This document shows, one piece after another, positions 50,524 to 59,350 of a stretch of DNA of 64,000 nucleotides. The first letter of the stretch is position 1; the number at the start of each line of letters is the position of its first letter. The stretch is from Gordonia jinghuaiqii. GTDB taxonomy: Bacteria > Actinomycetota > Actinomycetes > Mycobacteriales > Mycobacteriaceae. Below the pieces are notes generated by a model, which saw nothing but the letters and a program-made list of their open reading frames with translations, had not been told where the DNA came from and ran no database searches. The position numbers and the translations under genes are program-made. Location: the NCBI RefSeq assembly GCF_014041935.1, contig NZ_CP059491.1, positions 4,774,001 to 4,838,000 of the forward strand, given 5' to 3'.

Positions 50524-52698
50524 TCAGTACTTCTCGCCCTTCGCGGCCTTCTCGACCAGAGAGGCCGGCGGCTCGAAGTGCTTGCCGTACTTCGACGCGA
50601 GGTCGCGCGCGCGGTCGACGAAGCCCTGGAGTCCACCCTCGTAACCGTTGATGTACTGGATGACACCACCGGTCCACGCGGGGTAGCCGATGCCGAAGAT
50701 CGAACCGATGTTGGCGTCCGGCACGGAGGTGAGCACACCTTCGTCGAAACACTTGACGGTCTCGAGGGCCTCGGCGAAGAGCATGCGCTCCTTCATGTCC
50801 TCGAGCGGGATCTCCTTGGTGCCCGACTTGAAGTGCTCACGCAGACCCGGCCAGAGCTGGGTGCGCTTGCCGTTCTCGTCGTAGTCGTAGAAGCCCTTGC
50901 CGTCCTTCTTGGCGGTGCGGCCGTTCTCGATCATCCAGTCGACGACGGCGTTCGAGCCGTGCTGCGGGAATTCCTTGCCCTCGGCCTTGGCCGCTGTCTC
51001 GGTCTCCTTGCGGATCTTCTGCGGCAGGGTCAGGGTCAGCTCGTCCATCAGCTGCAGCGGCGCGGCCGGGTAACCGGCCTGGGTGCCCGCATGCTCGATG
51101 AACGCCGGCTCGACGCCCTCGCCGACGGCGGCGATGGCCTCGTTGACGAAGGTGCCGATGACGCGGCTGGTGAAGAAGCCGCGGCTGTCGTTGACCACGA
51201 TCGGCGTCTTGCGGATCTGCAGGGTGTAGTCGATGACCTTGGCCAGCACAGCATCCGAGGTCTTCTCACCCTTGATGATCTCGACCAGCGGCATCTTGTC
51301 GACCGGCGAGAAGAAGTGGATTCCGATGAAGTCCTCGGACCGCTTCACGCCCTCGGCGAGGATGGTGATCGGCAGGGTGGAGGTGTTGGAACCCAGGACG
51401 GCGTCGGGCTCGACGATGTCCTCGATCTCCTGGAACACCTTGTGCTTGACCTCGACCGACTCGAAAGCGGCCTCGATGACCAGATCGACACCCTTGAAAT
51501 CGGCGGCGTCGACGGTCGGGTGGATGCGGGCGAGGAGCGCATCGCTCTTCTCCTGCGTCGACTTGCCCTTGGCGACAGCCTTGGCCTCGAGCTTCTCCGC
51601 ATATCCCTTGCCGCGTTTGGCGGCGTCGAGGTCGATGTCCTTGAGGACGACCTCGATGCCGGCCTTGGCCGACACGTAAGCAATTGCGGCGCCCATCATT
51701 CCGGCGCCGATGACGCCGACCTTCTTGGCGGTGAACTTGTCATAGCCCTCGGGACGCGAGCCGCCGCCGTTGATGTGCTGCAGGTCGAAGAAGAACGCCT
51801 TGATCATGTTCTGCGCGACCTGGCCGGTGACCAGCGAGACGAAGTAGCGGGTCTCGACGATGTCGGCGGTGTCGACGTCGACGTAGGCACCCTCAACCGC
51901 GGCGGCCAGGATGGCGCGCGGAGCCGGCATGTTGGCGCCCTTGATCTGCTTGCGCAGCAAGGCGGGCAGTGCCGGGAGGTTCGCGGCGAAGGCCGGGTTG
52001 GTGGGGGCACCACCCGGGATCTTGTAGCCCTTCTTGTCCCACGGCTGTGCCGCTTCGGGGTTCTCCTTGATCCATGCCTTGGCGGCGGGGATGAGTTCCT
52101 CGATGGAGCCGACGACCTCGTCGACCAGGCCGGTCTCCTTGGCCTTGGTCGCGTTGAAGCGCTGGCCCTGGAGCAGGACGCCCATGAGTGCGTTCTGGAT
52201 ACCCAGCAGACGCACGGTACGGACCACGCCACCGCCGCCGGGCAGCAGGCCGAGGGTCACCTCGGGCAGACCGACCGCGAGGCCCTTGACGTCCGCGGCC
52301 ACGCGGTAATGGGTGTGCAGCGCTATCTCCAGGCCGCCACCGAGGGCAGCACCGTTGATGGCGGCGACGACCGGCTTGCCGAGGGTCTCGAGACGACGCA
52401 GCACCTTCTTCATGCCGTTGGTCGTCTCGGTGATCTGGGTGGCGATCTCCGCCTTCGAGACGTCCTTGCGGTCGCTCGTCATGTCCTTGAGGTCGCCACC
52501 GGCGAAGAAGGTCTTCTTCGCGGAGGTGAGCACGACACCGGTGATGTCGTCCTTCTCGGCCTCCAGGCGGTCGACGGTCGCAGCCATCGACTCCTGATAG
52601 AGCGCGTTCATCGTGTTGGCGCCCTGGTTGGGGTCGTCCATGGTCAGGATGACGACGCCGTCGGCGTCTTTCTCCCAGTTGATCATGTTGTCACTCAT
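50524..52698 (-). CDS. fadB: multifunctional fatty acid oxidation protein FadB (enoyl-CoA hydratase / 3-hydroxyacyl-CoA dehydrogenase)
   Basis: 724 residues from ATG 52698 (Rv0860 is about 720). N-terminal crotonase domain: FFAGGDLKDM, ALGGGLEIALHTHYRVA and LPEVTLGLLPGGGGVVRTVR supply the oxyanion hole and catalytic glutamates. Central NAD-binding VGVIGAGMMGAAIAYVSAKA, then the dehydrogenase with LGSNTSTLPIT, FIGIHFFSPVDKMPLVEII (catalytic His) and VVNDSRGFFTSRVIG. Carries out the hydration and second oxidation of beta-oxidation. Works with FadA, encoded immediately upstream in the same operon. Confidence 0.96.
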   Translation of the reverse strand: MSDNMINWEKDADGVVILTMDDPNQGANTMNALYQESMAATVDRLEAEKDDITGVVLTSAKKTFFAGGDLKDMTSDRKDVSKAEIATQITETTNGMKKVLRRLETLGKPVVAAINGAALGGGLEIALHTHYRVAADVKGLAVGLPEVTLGLLPGGGGVVRTVRLLGIQNALMGVLLQGQRFNATKAKETGLVDEVVGSIEELIPAAKAWIKENPEAAQPWDKKGYKIPGGAPTNPAFAANLPALPALLRKQIKGANMPAPRAILAAAVEGAYVDVDTADIVETRYFVSLVTGQVAQNMIKAFFFDLQHINGGGSRPEGYDKFTAKKVGVIGAGMMGAAIAYVSAKAGIEVVLKDIDLDAAKRGKGYAEKLEAKAVAKGKSTQEKSDALLARIHPTVDAADFKGVDLVIEAAFESVEVKHKVFQEIEDIVEPDAVLGSNTSTLPITILAEGVKRSEDFIGIHFFSPVDKMPLVEIIKGEKTSDAVLAKVIDYTLQIRKTPIVVNDSRGFFTSRVIGTFVNEAIAAVGEGVEPAFIEHAGTQAGYPAAPLQLMDELTLTLPQKIRKETETAAKAEGKEFPQHGSNAVVDWMIENGRTAKKDGKGFYDYDENGKRTQLWPGLREHFKSGTKEIPLEDMKERMLFAEALETVKCFDEGVLTSVPDANIGSIFGIGYPAWTGGVIQYINGYEGGLQGFVDRARDLASKYGKHFEPPASLVEKAAKGEKY

Positions 52699-52744
52699 TG
52701 TGTTTCGCAGAGTTCTTTCTCGTGAAGTGGCAGGGCCGGGAGGG

Positions 52745-53956
52745 TCAGAGACGCTCGATGATGGTTGCGACGCCCATGCCGCCACCGATGCAGAGGGTGA
52801 TCAGGCCGTAGCGGCCGCCGGTGCGCTCGAGCTCGTCGAGGCAGGTGCCGTAGATCATCGCGCCGGTCGCGCCGAGCGGGTGACCCATGGCGATCGCGCC
52901 ACCGTTGACGTTGACCTTCTCGTGCGGGATCTTCAGATCCTTCATCCACTTCATGACCACCGAGGCGAAGGCCTCGTTCAGCTCGAAGACGTCGATGTCG
53001 TCGACGGTCAGTCCGGCCTTCTTCAGCGCCAGCTCGGTGGCCGGGGTGGGGCCGGTGAGCATGATGGTGGGCTCGCTGCCGACTTCGGCGAAGGAGACGA
53101 CGCGGGCGCGCGGGGTCAGACCGTTGCGCTTGCCTGCCTCTTCGCTGCCGACGAGCACCAGGCCCGAGCCGTCGACGATGCCGGAGCTGTTGCCGCCGGT
53201 GTGGACGTGGTTGATCTTCTCCACGCTCGGGTACTTCTGCAGGGCGACGTCGTCGAAGCCTGCCATGTCGGCGAGGGCGGCGAAGGCGGCCTTCAGCTTG
53301 CCGAGGCTCTCGACGGTGCTACCGGGACGACGATGCTCGTCGTGGTCGAGGATGGTGACCCCGTTGATGTCCTTGACCGGGACGACCGACTTGGTGAAGT
53401 AGCCACTGTTCCAAGCCTTTTCGGCGCGGGCCTGCGACTCGGCGGCGTAGGCGTCGACGTCTTCGCGCGAGAAGCCCTCCATGGTGGCGATCAGGTCGGC
53501 GCCGATGCCCTGGGGGACGATGTAGTGGTCGTATGCGGTTGCGGGGTCGGTGAAGAGCGCACCGCCGTCGCTGCCCATCGGGACGCGCGACATCGACTCG
53601 ACGCCACCGGCGAGAACCAGGTCGTCGAAGCCGGAGGCGACCTTGGCCGCGGCGAGGTTGGTGGCTTCGAGGCCCGAGGCGCAGAAGCGGTTGATCTGGG
53701 TGCCCGGAACGGTCTCGGGGAGTCCGCTGTTGAGCGCTGCGGTGCGTGCGATGACCGCACCCTGCTCGCCGACCGGCGAGACGACACCGAGGATGACGTC
53801 GTTGACGTCGGCAGGGTCGAGGCCACCGTGGCGGGCCAGGAGCTCGTTGATCAGCCCGGACACGAGGTCGACCGGCTTGACGCTGTGCAACGCACCGCCG
53901 CGCTGCTTGCCACGAGGCGTACGGATTGCCTCGTAGATGAATGCTTGATCAGGCAC
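52745..53956 (-). CDS. fadA: acetyl-CoA C-acyltransferase (3-ketoacyl-CoA thiolase) FadA
   Basis: 403 residues from GTG 53956, with AAAGGAAC upstream. Thiolase fold: nucleophile Cys in [32 protein letters not shown], His in [16 protein letters not shown] and second Cys in [19 protein letters not shown]. Cleaves 3-ketoacyl-CoA to acetyl-CoA plus a shortened acyl-CoA, the last step after FadB. Corresponds to Rv0859. Divergent from the double-TetR regulator, which is a likely controller. Confidence 0.96.
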   Translation of the reverse strand: MPDQAFIYEAIRTPRGKQRGGALHSVKPVDLVSGLINELLARHGGLDPADVNDVILGVVSPVGEQGAVIARTAALNSGLPETVPGTQINRFCASGLEATNLAAAKVASGFDDLVLAGGVESMSRVPMGSDGGALFTDPATAYDHYIVPQGIGADLIATMEGFSREDVDAYAAESQARAEKAWNSGYFTKSVVPVKDINGVTILDHDEHRRPGSTVESLGKLKAAFAALADMAGFDDVALQKYPSVEKINHVHTGGNSSGIVDGSGLVLVGSEEAGKRNGLTPRARVVSFAEVGSEPTIMLTGPTPATELALKKAGLTVDDIDVFELNEAFASVVMKWMKDLKIPHEKVNVNGGAIAMGHPLGATGAMIYGTCLDELERTGGRYGLITLCIGGGMGVATIIERL

Positions 53957-54012
53957 GAAAGTGTTCCTTTCACACGAACCACGAATTGGTTACCCACCGA
54001 GGCTAACCCGGA

Positions 54013-54029
54013 ATAACCTATTTGGCTAT
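54013..54029. promoter_or_regulatory. candidate TetR operator between fadA and the regulator
   Basis: ataacctatttggctat is a 17-bp near-palindrome (one mismatch, arms ATAACC/GGCTAT). A second inverted pair ggtta...taacc spans 53986-54006. Both lie in the 128-bp divergent promoter region. Confidence 0.45.
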
Positions 54030-54084
54030 ACCCAGTGGTCAAGCGGAGGGTGATCGGTGGAATGTGCGCTATGGTCTGTTCACC

Positions 54085-55257
54085 ATGCCTGACCGCAAAC
54101 CCGCCACCCGAGCCCGGGGCGCCGACCGCAAGCGACAACTCGTCGACTCAGCGGCCGCGCTCTTCCTCCAGCGCGGGTATCCCCAGGTGTCGCTGGCCGA
54201 CATCGCCCGGTCGGCAGGGGTCACCGCTCCGTCGGTGTATCGGCATTTCGACGACAAGCAGTCACTGCTCGCCGCCGCCGTCCTCGCCGGCGTCGACGAT
54301 CTCGAGGCGTGCACCGACCGCGCCCTGGCCGACGGTCACGACGCGGCGTCGCTGATCTCGACGGTGTGCACGCTGGCCGTGCAGCGCCCGCAGACCGCGT
54401 CGTTGTGGCGGTGGACCAGCAACTACCTCACGACCGAGCAGAACAGGCAGGTCGCGGTGCGGACCCGCGAGGCGATCGGCCGCTGGGCCGCGGCACTCTC
54501 CGCCGAACGGGACGACCTCACCGACCGCGAAGCGGTGCAACTCGCGTGGGCACTGCTCAGTGTGAGCGGCAGCCTCACCGTGCACCACACCCGCATGTCG
54601 AGCGCCCGCGCGCGTGACGAGATCGAGACACTCATCCGCCGACTCGTGGAGCTCCGACCGTCGGCCGCGCCACCGCTCGACGCGGCGCCCGCGGTTGCCG
54701 GCGTCACCCGATCGCGCCGTGACGAGATCCTCGACGCCGCAGCCGGTTTGTTCGCCGAGCGCGGTTACACCGACGTCGGGGTCGACGAGATCGGCGCCGC
54801 GGTGGGTATCGCCGGACCCAGTGTCTACAAACATTTCCCGTCCAAGCTGGCCATCCTGGTCGCCATCGGCCAGCGCAGCGGCGCGCGCCTGGAAGCCGGG
54901 GTGATGGCGGCCTATGCGGCGACCTCGGACCCGGCGAAATTGCTTGCCACCCTGGTGGACTCGTACGTGAACGTGATCACCAGCACCCCCGACCTGTCGG
55001 TCAGCTTCAACAATTCGCCGGTGCTTGCCGGCCAGGCCAGCGCCACCGACCTCGTCGACGTGCAGCGTCGCTATGTCGCGCGCTGGGTCGATCTGCTCAC
55101 CCAGGTCGATCCCGGCCTCAAACGCGATCAGGGCGCAGTCGCCGTGCACGCCGCGCTCTCGATCGTCAACGACGCCGTACGGATGCGGCGGGGCGCCCAC
55201 AGTCCGCAGTTCGCGGCCCGGATGGCGTATCTGATGAAAGGCGTACTGGCGATCTGA
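54085..55257 (+). CDS. TetR-family regulator with two TetR DNA-binding domains
   Basis: 390 residues from ATG 54085. Two complete TetR_N modules in one chain: LVDSAAALFLQRGYPQVSLA with ADIARSAGVTAPSVYRHFDD (residues ~15-65), and ILDAAAGLFAERGYTDVGVD with DEIGAAVGIAGPSVYKHFPS (residues ~215-265). Each is followed by its own helical ligand domain. It therefore looks like a fused pair, possibly acting as a single-chain dimer. Divergent to fadBA, so a candidate regulator of beta-oxidation responding to an acyl-CoA; that is inference. Confidence 0.88.
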   Translation: MPDRKPATRARGADRKRQLVDSAAALFLQRGYPQVSLADIARSAGVTAPSVYRHFDDKQSLLAAAVLAGVDDLEACTDRALADGHDAASLISTVCTLAVQRPQTASLWRWTSNYLTTEQNRQVAVRTREAIGRWAAALSAERDDLTDREAVQLAWALLSVSGSLTVHHTRMSSARARDEIETLIRRLVELRPSAAPPLDAAPAVAGVTRSRRDEILDAAAGLFAERGYTDVGVDEIGAAVGIAGPSVYKHFPSKLAILVAIGQRSGARLEAGVMAAYAATSDPAKLLATLVDSYVNVITSTPDLSVSFNNSPVLAGQASATDLVDVQRRYVARWVDLLTQVDPGLKRDQGAVAVHAALSIVNDAVRMRRGAHSPQFAARMAYLMKGVLAI

Positions 55258-55303
55258 CACACAACACCGCTCGCGGCGCCACGGAGTAGGGGACACTGTT
55301 CGC

Positions 55304-56242
55304 ATGTACGAGACCTCCCCGACATCCGAGATCTCCCCGATGACCGAGCCCCGTTACACCCGTGACGAGTTGATCGCCGAGCTCGACATGTCTCCGGAGT
55401 TCGCGGAAAAGGCCTGGAACGCCTTCGGTTTCGCGCGTAGATCTACCCCGGACAAGGTCTTCACCGACGCCGACCTGGCTGCGCTCCGGTTGTTCACGGC
55501 GTCGTCGGCCGCGATGCCCGAAGGCACCCAGATCGCCATGGCCCGCGCCATCGGACAGACGATGGCCCGCCTGACGGAGTGGCAGGCCGATCAGCTGCGT
55601 GAGATCGCCGACGACCCCGACTTCCCCTGGGACCTGGAACAGATGAGCAACGCGCTGGGCCAGATCCAGCAGTTGATCTGGCGACGACACATGGCGCTCG
55701 CGCTCGAGCGGCACGCCGAACACTCGACCGACGAGAAGATCGACCTCATCGTCGGCTTCGCCGACATCGTCGGATACACCAGCCTGTCTCGGCGGATCGA
55801 CATGCAGGACCTCGAACGACTGCTCGGTTCATTCGAGGACGACACGTTCGACGTGGTCGTCGATCACGGTGGCCGCGTGGTGAAGACCCTCGGCGATGCG
55901 GTGATGTTCACCTTCGACGATGCCGTGGCCGCCGCCAGCGCCGCCGTCGACATCCATCGGCTCTCCGAAGACGACAACCTGCCACCGCTTCGCGTCGGGC
56001 TCGCTCGCGGCGCAGTCCTGTCCCGGCTCGGCGACGTCTTCGGCGAACCCGTCAACATAGCGTCGCGGCTGACCAGTTCGGCCCGCCCCGGAACCACGCT
56101 GGTCGACGACACGATCGCCGGTCAGCTCGCCGATGACGACCGCTTCTACCTGAAATCGATTCCCTCCCTGCGTGTCCGGGGTTACAAACACCTCAGGGCT
56201 CGTGTGCTCGAGGCGCACCGAGACGGTCCGCTCGTCGATTGA
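55304..56242 (+). CDS. class III adenylate/guanylate cyclase
   Basis: 312 residues (ATG 55304; ATG 55340 MTEPRYTRDEL is a possible alternative). N-terminal ~130 residues are helical, including RYTRDELIAELDMSPEFAEK and ARAIGQTMARLTEWQADQLR, like the regulatory N-terminus of mycobacterial soluble cyclases. The catalytic domain starts at VGFADIVGYTSLSRRI (first metal Asp), then VVKTLGDAVMFTFDD (second metal Asp) and VFGEPVNIASRLTSSARP (transition-state Asn and Arg). Produces cAMP or cGMP as a soluble dimer. Its last ~17 codons are repeated 2.7 kb downstream, which marks the border of a tandem duplication. Confidence 0.92.
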   Translation: MYETSPTSEISPMTEPRYTRDELIAELDMSPEFAEKAWNAFGFARRSTPDKVFTDADLAALRLFTASSAAMPEGTQIAMARAIGQTMARLTEWQADQLREIADDPDFPWDLEQMSNALGQIQQLIWRRHMALALERHAEHSTDEKIDLIVGFADIVGYTSLSRRIDMQDLERLLGSFEDDTFDVVVDHGGRVVKTLGDAVMFTFDDAVAAASAAVDIHRLSEDDNLPPLRVGLARGAVLSRLGDVFGEPVNIASRLTSSARPGTTLVDDTIAGQLADDDRFYLKSIPSLRVRGYKHLRARVLEAHRDGPLVD

Positions 56243-56253
56243 CCTCCAGACTT

Positions 56254-56297
56254 CATCTCGACTGCCAGACCTCGATCGAAGTCTGGCGGTCGAGATG
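56254..56297. repeat. palindromic element after the cyclase gene
   Basis: Left arm 56254-56270 and right arm 56281-56297 (one mismatch) around the loop ctcgatcgaa. Serves as a possible terminator. A related palindrome with the same loop occurs at 61098-61136. The corresponding spot in unit 2 of the duplication has no such element. Confidence 0.65.
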
Positions 56298-56400
56298 AGG
56301 TCCACTGGTCCTGTGGACACTCTCCGGCCGATATCACGCTGCTGGTTTAACCTCACCGGAGTACGTCGATGGTGGTTCATTCAGTCATAAGGGGGAAGCT

Positions 56401-56799
56401 TTGCCGGACTTGATCGTCGACCCGGCAGCCGTCGGGGCGGCCGCTACCGAGATCTCACGCTGCGCGTCGCGGCTGATGTCGCTCGAACTGACATCGCATG
56501 CGGGACTGGAGGGAACCGCCTCCACATTCAGCCGGCTCTCCGGCCAGTTCGCCGGCGCGTCGAGCGACATGTCGGCCGTGGCCTCGAGCGCCGATGAGCG
56601 GGTCGCCGAGTCGCTGGCCAATGTGTCCGGCACCGTGTCTGCGTTCTCCGAGCTGGTCCTCGGAGCCAAGAACACGACGGTCGAGACCGATCATCACAGC
56701 GCGGGGCAGATCAAGGACGCCGTTGCCTACCCCGCCCGACAGGGCGGTCAGCAGACAGATCACGTCGTCCCGCTGAGTGTTCTGTTGTCGGTGCAGTAG
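56401..56799 (+). CDS. EspC-like/type VII secretion-associated small protein, copy 1
   Basis: 132 residues; TTG start with AGGGGGA about 7 nt upstream. All-helical, no signal peptide or membrane span. LIVDPAAVGAAATEISRCAS and SADERVAESLANVSGTVSAF recall small ESX substrates of the EspC/DUF2580 kind, which form helical hairpins; there is no clear WxG or YxxxD/E motif. The end DHVVPLSVLLSVQ is strictly shared with copy 2. Three bases separate it from the WxG gene, so they are probably translated and act together. Confidence 0.65.
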   Translation: MPDLIVDPAAVGAAATEISRCASRLMSLELTSHAGLEGTASTFSRLSGQFAGASSDMSAVASSADERVAESLANVSGTVSAFSELVLGAKNTTVETDHHSAGQIKDAVAYPARQGGQQTDHVVPLSVLLSVQ

Positions 56800-56802
56800 G
56801 CC

Positions 56803-57969
56803 ATGCCGCCGAGCCACAACGACGTCCGCTCCTGGAATCCCGAAACCATGGCGTCGATCGCGAACGGAATCATGCGGCTCCAGGCTCATTTGGAGATCGA
56901 GGCCCCCAAAGCCGGAAATCCCGTGCTCGACCTGACCGGAGCACAGTGGACGGGAGAGGCACGCGGCCCGGCCGATGATCGCGCGGCCGGGCTCACACGC
57001 TGGATCCGCAGCGTCGCCGACGAATACGGCGACTTGGCGGCCGCGCTCCGAGCCGGGCAGCAGAACATCCGCGGTGCGATGACGGCGCTCACCAACCGAA
57101 CGGATCTCGCCGATGCCGACGGCTACATCCTGGACCGGGGTAGCCGGGAGTACACGGTCAACTTCGACGCAGCACGGGCACCGGAGGGCGCCGAGTACGA
57201 CGCCGGCGTCGAGTACGAGCACCACGCTGCGCTGCTGGCGCTCGGAACCGCAGCCGACGACGCCGTCACCGCTACCCGGGACGCGATCAACTCCGCACTC
57301 GGTGAACTCGGCGGCATGACACCTGACGCCAACGCGGTCAACCGCGGAGTCGTCGATTCGAGTCTCGCCGCAAGCGATGCAGCCGCTGTACGCACTGGGA
57401 CGGCCACTCCCGAACAGCGCGGGCGCTTCCTCCGAGCGATGGATCTGACGCCGGAGCAGTTGGAGATGTTGAAGGCAGGACAACCCTCCGACCTGGACCC
57501 TTCGCGCCTCCAGTACGTCCTCGGCGCTCTGGGACTCGCAGGCATGGACCCCAAGAGCGCTGCTGTGACGGGCGCACTCGGCGCACTAGAGCGTCGCGGG
57601 TCCGACATTGAAGACGCGTACGCCCGACAGCGGCGATCTGTGGGACAGGCGGGTATGAGCGCCGACGATGTCGCGCGGTTGAACTCCGTTGGCAAGAACG
57701 TGGCCAGAGGTGCCTTCTGGGCCGGCATCGCCTACACCTTCGTCGATGAGGGACTCAAGTACTCCCGCGATGAACAGGACGGCGGCGACACAGCGGCAGC
57801 CGTCGTCGGCGCAGTCGGTGGCGGGTACGCGGGCGGCGCGCTGGCGGGCGCCGCCATCGGGTCATTCGCAGGCCCCGTGGGTACCGCCGTGGGAGCGGGG
57901 ATCGGCGCCGCGCTCGGCAGCCACTACGGCGCGAGTATCGGCAAATGGGTGAAAGGTAGGTTCGACTAA
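56803..57969 (+). CDS. WxG-motif protein with glycine-zipper C-terminus, copy 1 (candidate T7SS effector)
   Basis: 388 residues. The N-terminal helical domain contains W49-x-G51 in GAQWTGEARGPADD, like WXG100 hairpin turns. A conserved block follows: GYILDRGSREYTVNFDAARA then PEGAEYDAGVEYEHHAALLA. The centre has DLTPEQLEMLKAGQPSDLDP, resembling a TPR-like region of mycobacterial secreted proteins. The C-terminal ~55 residues (VVGAVGGGYAGGALAGAAIG and onward to VGAGIGAALGS) are a glycine zipper, as in membrane-inserting or pore-forming peptides. No signal peptide. Suggested: type VII secretion substrate that inserts in membranes; unproven. Confidence 0.65.
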   Translation: MPPSHNDVRSWNPETMASIANGIMRLQAHLEIEAPKAGNPVLDLTGAQWTGEARGPADDRAAGLTRWIRSVADEYGDLAAALRAGQQNIRGAMTALTNRTDLADADGYILDRGSREYTVNFDAARAPEGAEYDAGVEYEHHAALLALGTAADDAVTATRDAINSALGELGGMTPDANAVNRGVVDSSLAASDAAAVRTGTATPEQRGRFLRAMDLTPEQLEMLKAGQPSDLDPSRLQYVLGALGLAGMDPKSAAVTGALGALERRGSDIEDAYARQRRSVGQAGMSADDVARLNSVGKNVARGAFWAGIAYTFVDEGLKYSRDEQDGGDTAAAVVGAVGGGYAGGALAGAAIGSFAGPVGTAVGAGIGAALGSHYGASIGKWVKGRFD

Positions 57970-58152
57970 GTGCAGGGTCAGAACTCGCCCGGCGGCCGAC
58001 AATCGGCTCGTCATCGGGCACAATCGTTTCCGCGTGGGGTTGGCTATTGGGTTGGCGGCCTGAAGACCTACACCCGGAACTTCCTGGTCGCCCTGCCATC
58101 CGCCTCGGCGTTCGGTGTCGGCATGTTCATCAGCATCAACATCTTCTCCTGA
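57970..58152 (+). CDS. small membrane protein of the cassette, copy 1
   Basis: 60 residues from GTG 57970, which starts directly after the previous stop. A basic, Ser/Arg-rich N-terminus precedes one hydrophobic segment, NFLVALPSASAFGVGMFISI. Its counterpart at 60514 has the same layout and place. A small partner, such as an immunity or chaperone protein, is a possibility because of its coupling to the WxG gene. Confidence 0.5.
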   Translation: MQGQNSPGGRQSARHRAQSFPRGVGYWVGGLKTYTRNFLVALPSASAFGVGMFISINIFS

Positions 58153-58160
58153 GAGGACCG

Positions 58161-58694
58161 ATGATCTCCGCCATCGAGTACGCAATCGTCAATCTCGGCA
58201 GTACCGCGACGCTCCGGGCGTCCACGCCCGAGCTCGATTTCGTTCCGCCCGCGGCCTGGTACGACCTGGACAACGACACCGCGCACAAGTCGATGGCGAG
58301 TCGTGTTCTGCTGCGATCGGAGAATCCGACGCCTGTCTTCGCCTCGAACGTCGTCATCCAGTACTTCGATCTCGGGCAATGTGATGTCATTCGACTGTCC
58401 GAGATCGACACGACGCTCGACATCTCGGCATTGGACGAGGCGCATGTGCTGAACCACGCCGCCGATCTCGACGGATACTCGTGTGTCGACGACGGCACGT
58501 ACCAGGCGGATGGAACCGATCTCCGGATCCGCCGTGCTCAGCTGTCCTACGCCACTGCTTCGGGCAACTCGATGCTCTCGATATTCACCGCCACGACCAC
58601 CGAAACTACATGGCCCACGACCGAACCCGAGATCAAGGAAATGGAAACGCGTTGGCTCCGGAAAACAACAAACCCAACAAGCAGCGCGAGCTGA
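58161..58694 (+). CDS. LpqN/LpqT-like domain protein, copy 1
   Basis: 177 residues from ATG 58161 with GAGAGGA upstream. No signal peptide is seen, unlike LpqN lipoproteins, so either it is cytoplasmic or the similarity is distant. LDFVPPAAWYDLDNDTAHKS and FASNVVIQYFDLGQCDV fit the start of the LpqN fold (PF10738-type), and DLRIRRAQLSYATASGNSML plus SIFTATTTETTW its later strands. The C-terminal part is kept in the decayed copy 2. Confidence 0.55.
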   Translation: MISAIEYAIVNLGSTATLRASTPELDFVPPAAWYDLDNDTAHKSMASRVLLRSENPTPVFASNVVIQYFDLGQCDVIRLSEIDTTLDISALDEAHVLNHAADLDGYSCVDDGTYQADGTDLRIRRAQLSYATASGNSMLSIFTATTTETTWPTTEPEIKEMETRWLRKTTNPTSSAS

Positions 58695-58789
58695 GCACCT
58701 ACTTCAGTGGTCGGTTCTCGATGTTCGTCACCTACCCGATCGTGCTGTTCATCGTCGGCCTTCTCGTCGGTTACCTGATGTCACGGTGA
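58652..58789 (+). CDS. tiny membrane protein of the cassette, copy 1
   Basis: 45 residues from TTG 58652 (AAGGAAA about 10 nt upstream), overlapping the end of the LpqN-like gene by 43 nt. Hydrophilic start, then RELSTYFSGRFSMFVTYPIV and a membrane segment LFIVGLLVGYLMSR. The paralogue at 60908 has the same pattern (QLSTYFTGKLSMFITYPIL), which supports that it is a real gene. Confidence 0.65.
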   Translation: MAPENNKPNKQRELSTYFSGRFSMFVTYPIVLFIVGLLVGYLMSR

Positions 58790-58851
58790 CGGATACGATG
58801 CAGCTGGTGCGATCCTCGCGGAGTCGATGAGGCGTCGCAGATATCGCTGCG

Positions 58852-58902
58852 CAACCGTCGCTGAGTGTCCGGGGTTACAAGCATCTCAAGGCCCGTGTCT
58901 AG
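58852..58902 (+). pseudogene. cyclase 3'-end remnant at the duplication border
   Basis: Reads Q-PSLSVRGYKHLKARV and stop, against IPSLRVRGYKHLRARVLE at the end of the intact cyclase. Upstream bases show no further cyclase similarity. Confidence 0.8.
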
Positions 58903-58950
58903 GATGCCCTCCGAGCATCTATGGTGGTTTGCGACATCAATGGGGGATTC

Positions 58951-59346
58951 ATGTCGGACTTGGTTGTAGATCCAGCAGCACTCGACACCGCTGCAACAGA
59001 CGTCTCGAACTGCGCCTCACGATTGATGGCGCTCGAACTGACGTCGTACGCGGGCCTCGAGGGCACGTCGTCGACGTTCGGCGAACTGGCCGGCAACTTC
59101 CGGGGTGCGACGGCCGACATGTCGGTGATGGCGGCCACCGCAGACGAACGCATCTGCACCTCCCTGGCCAATCTGTCCGGCGCAGTTGCGGCGTTCTCAG
59201 AGCTGGTGGTGGACGCCAAGGAAACCACCCTGGCGACAGACGTTCAGAGCGCCGGCCGTATCCGGGATGCAGTCCCCTTTCCTGAACGCCAAGGGGAACA
59301 GACCCACCACATCGTCCCGCTCTCCGTCCTGCTTTCGGTGCAGTAG
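58951..59346 (+). CDS. EspC-like/type VII secretion-associated small protein, copy 2
   Basis: 131 residues from ATG 58951, preceded by TGGGGGA. End-to-end homologue of the protein at 56401 (LVVDPAALDTAATDVSNCAS, LGGTS-type turn, final VPLSVLLSVQ identical). Helical, no signal or span. ATG replaces the TTG of copy 1, so expression may differ. Followed after 4 bp by the second WxG gene. Confidence 0.65.
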   Translation: MSDLVVDPAALDTAATDVSNCASRLMALELTSYAGLEGTSSTFGELAGNFRGATADMSVMAATADERICTSLANLSGAVAAFSELVVDAKETTLATDVQSAGRIRDAVPFPERQGEQTHHIVPLSVLLSVQ

Positions 59347-59350
59347 GTCG

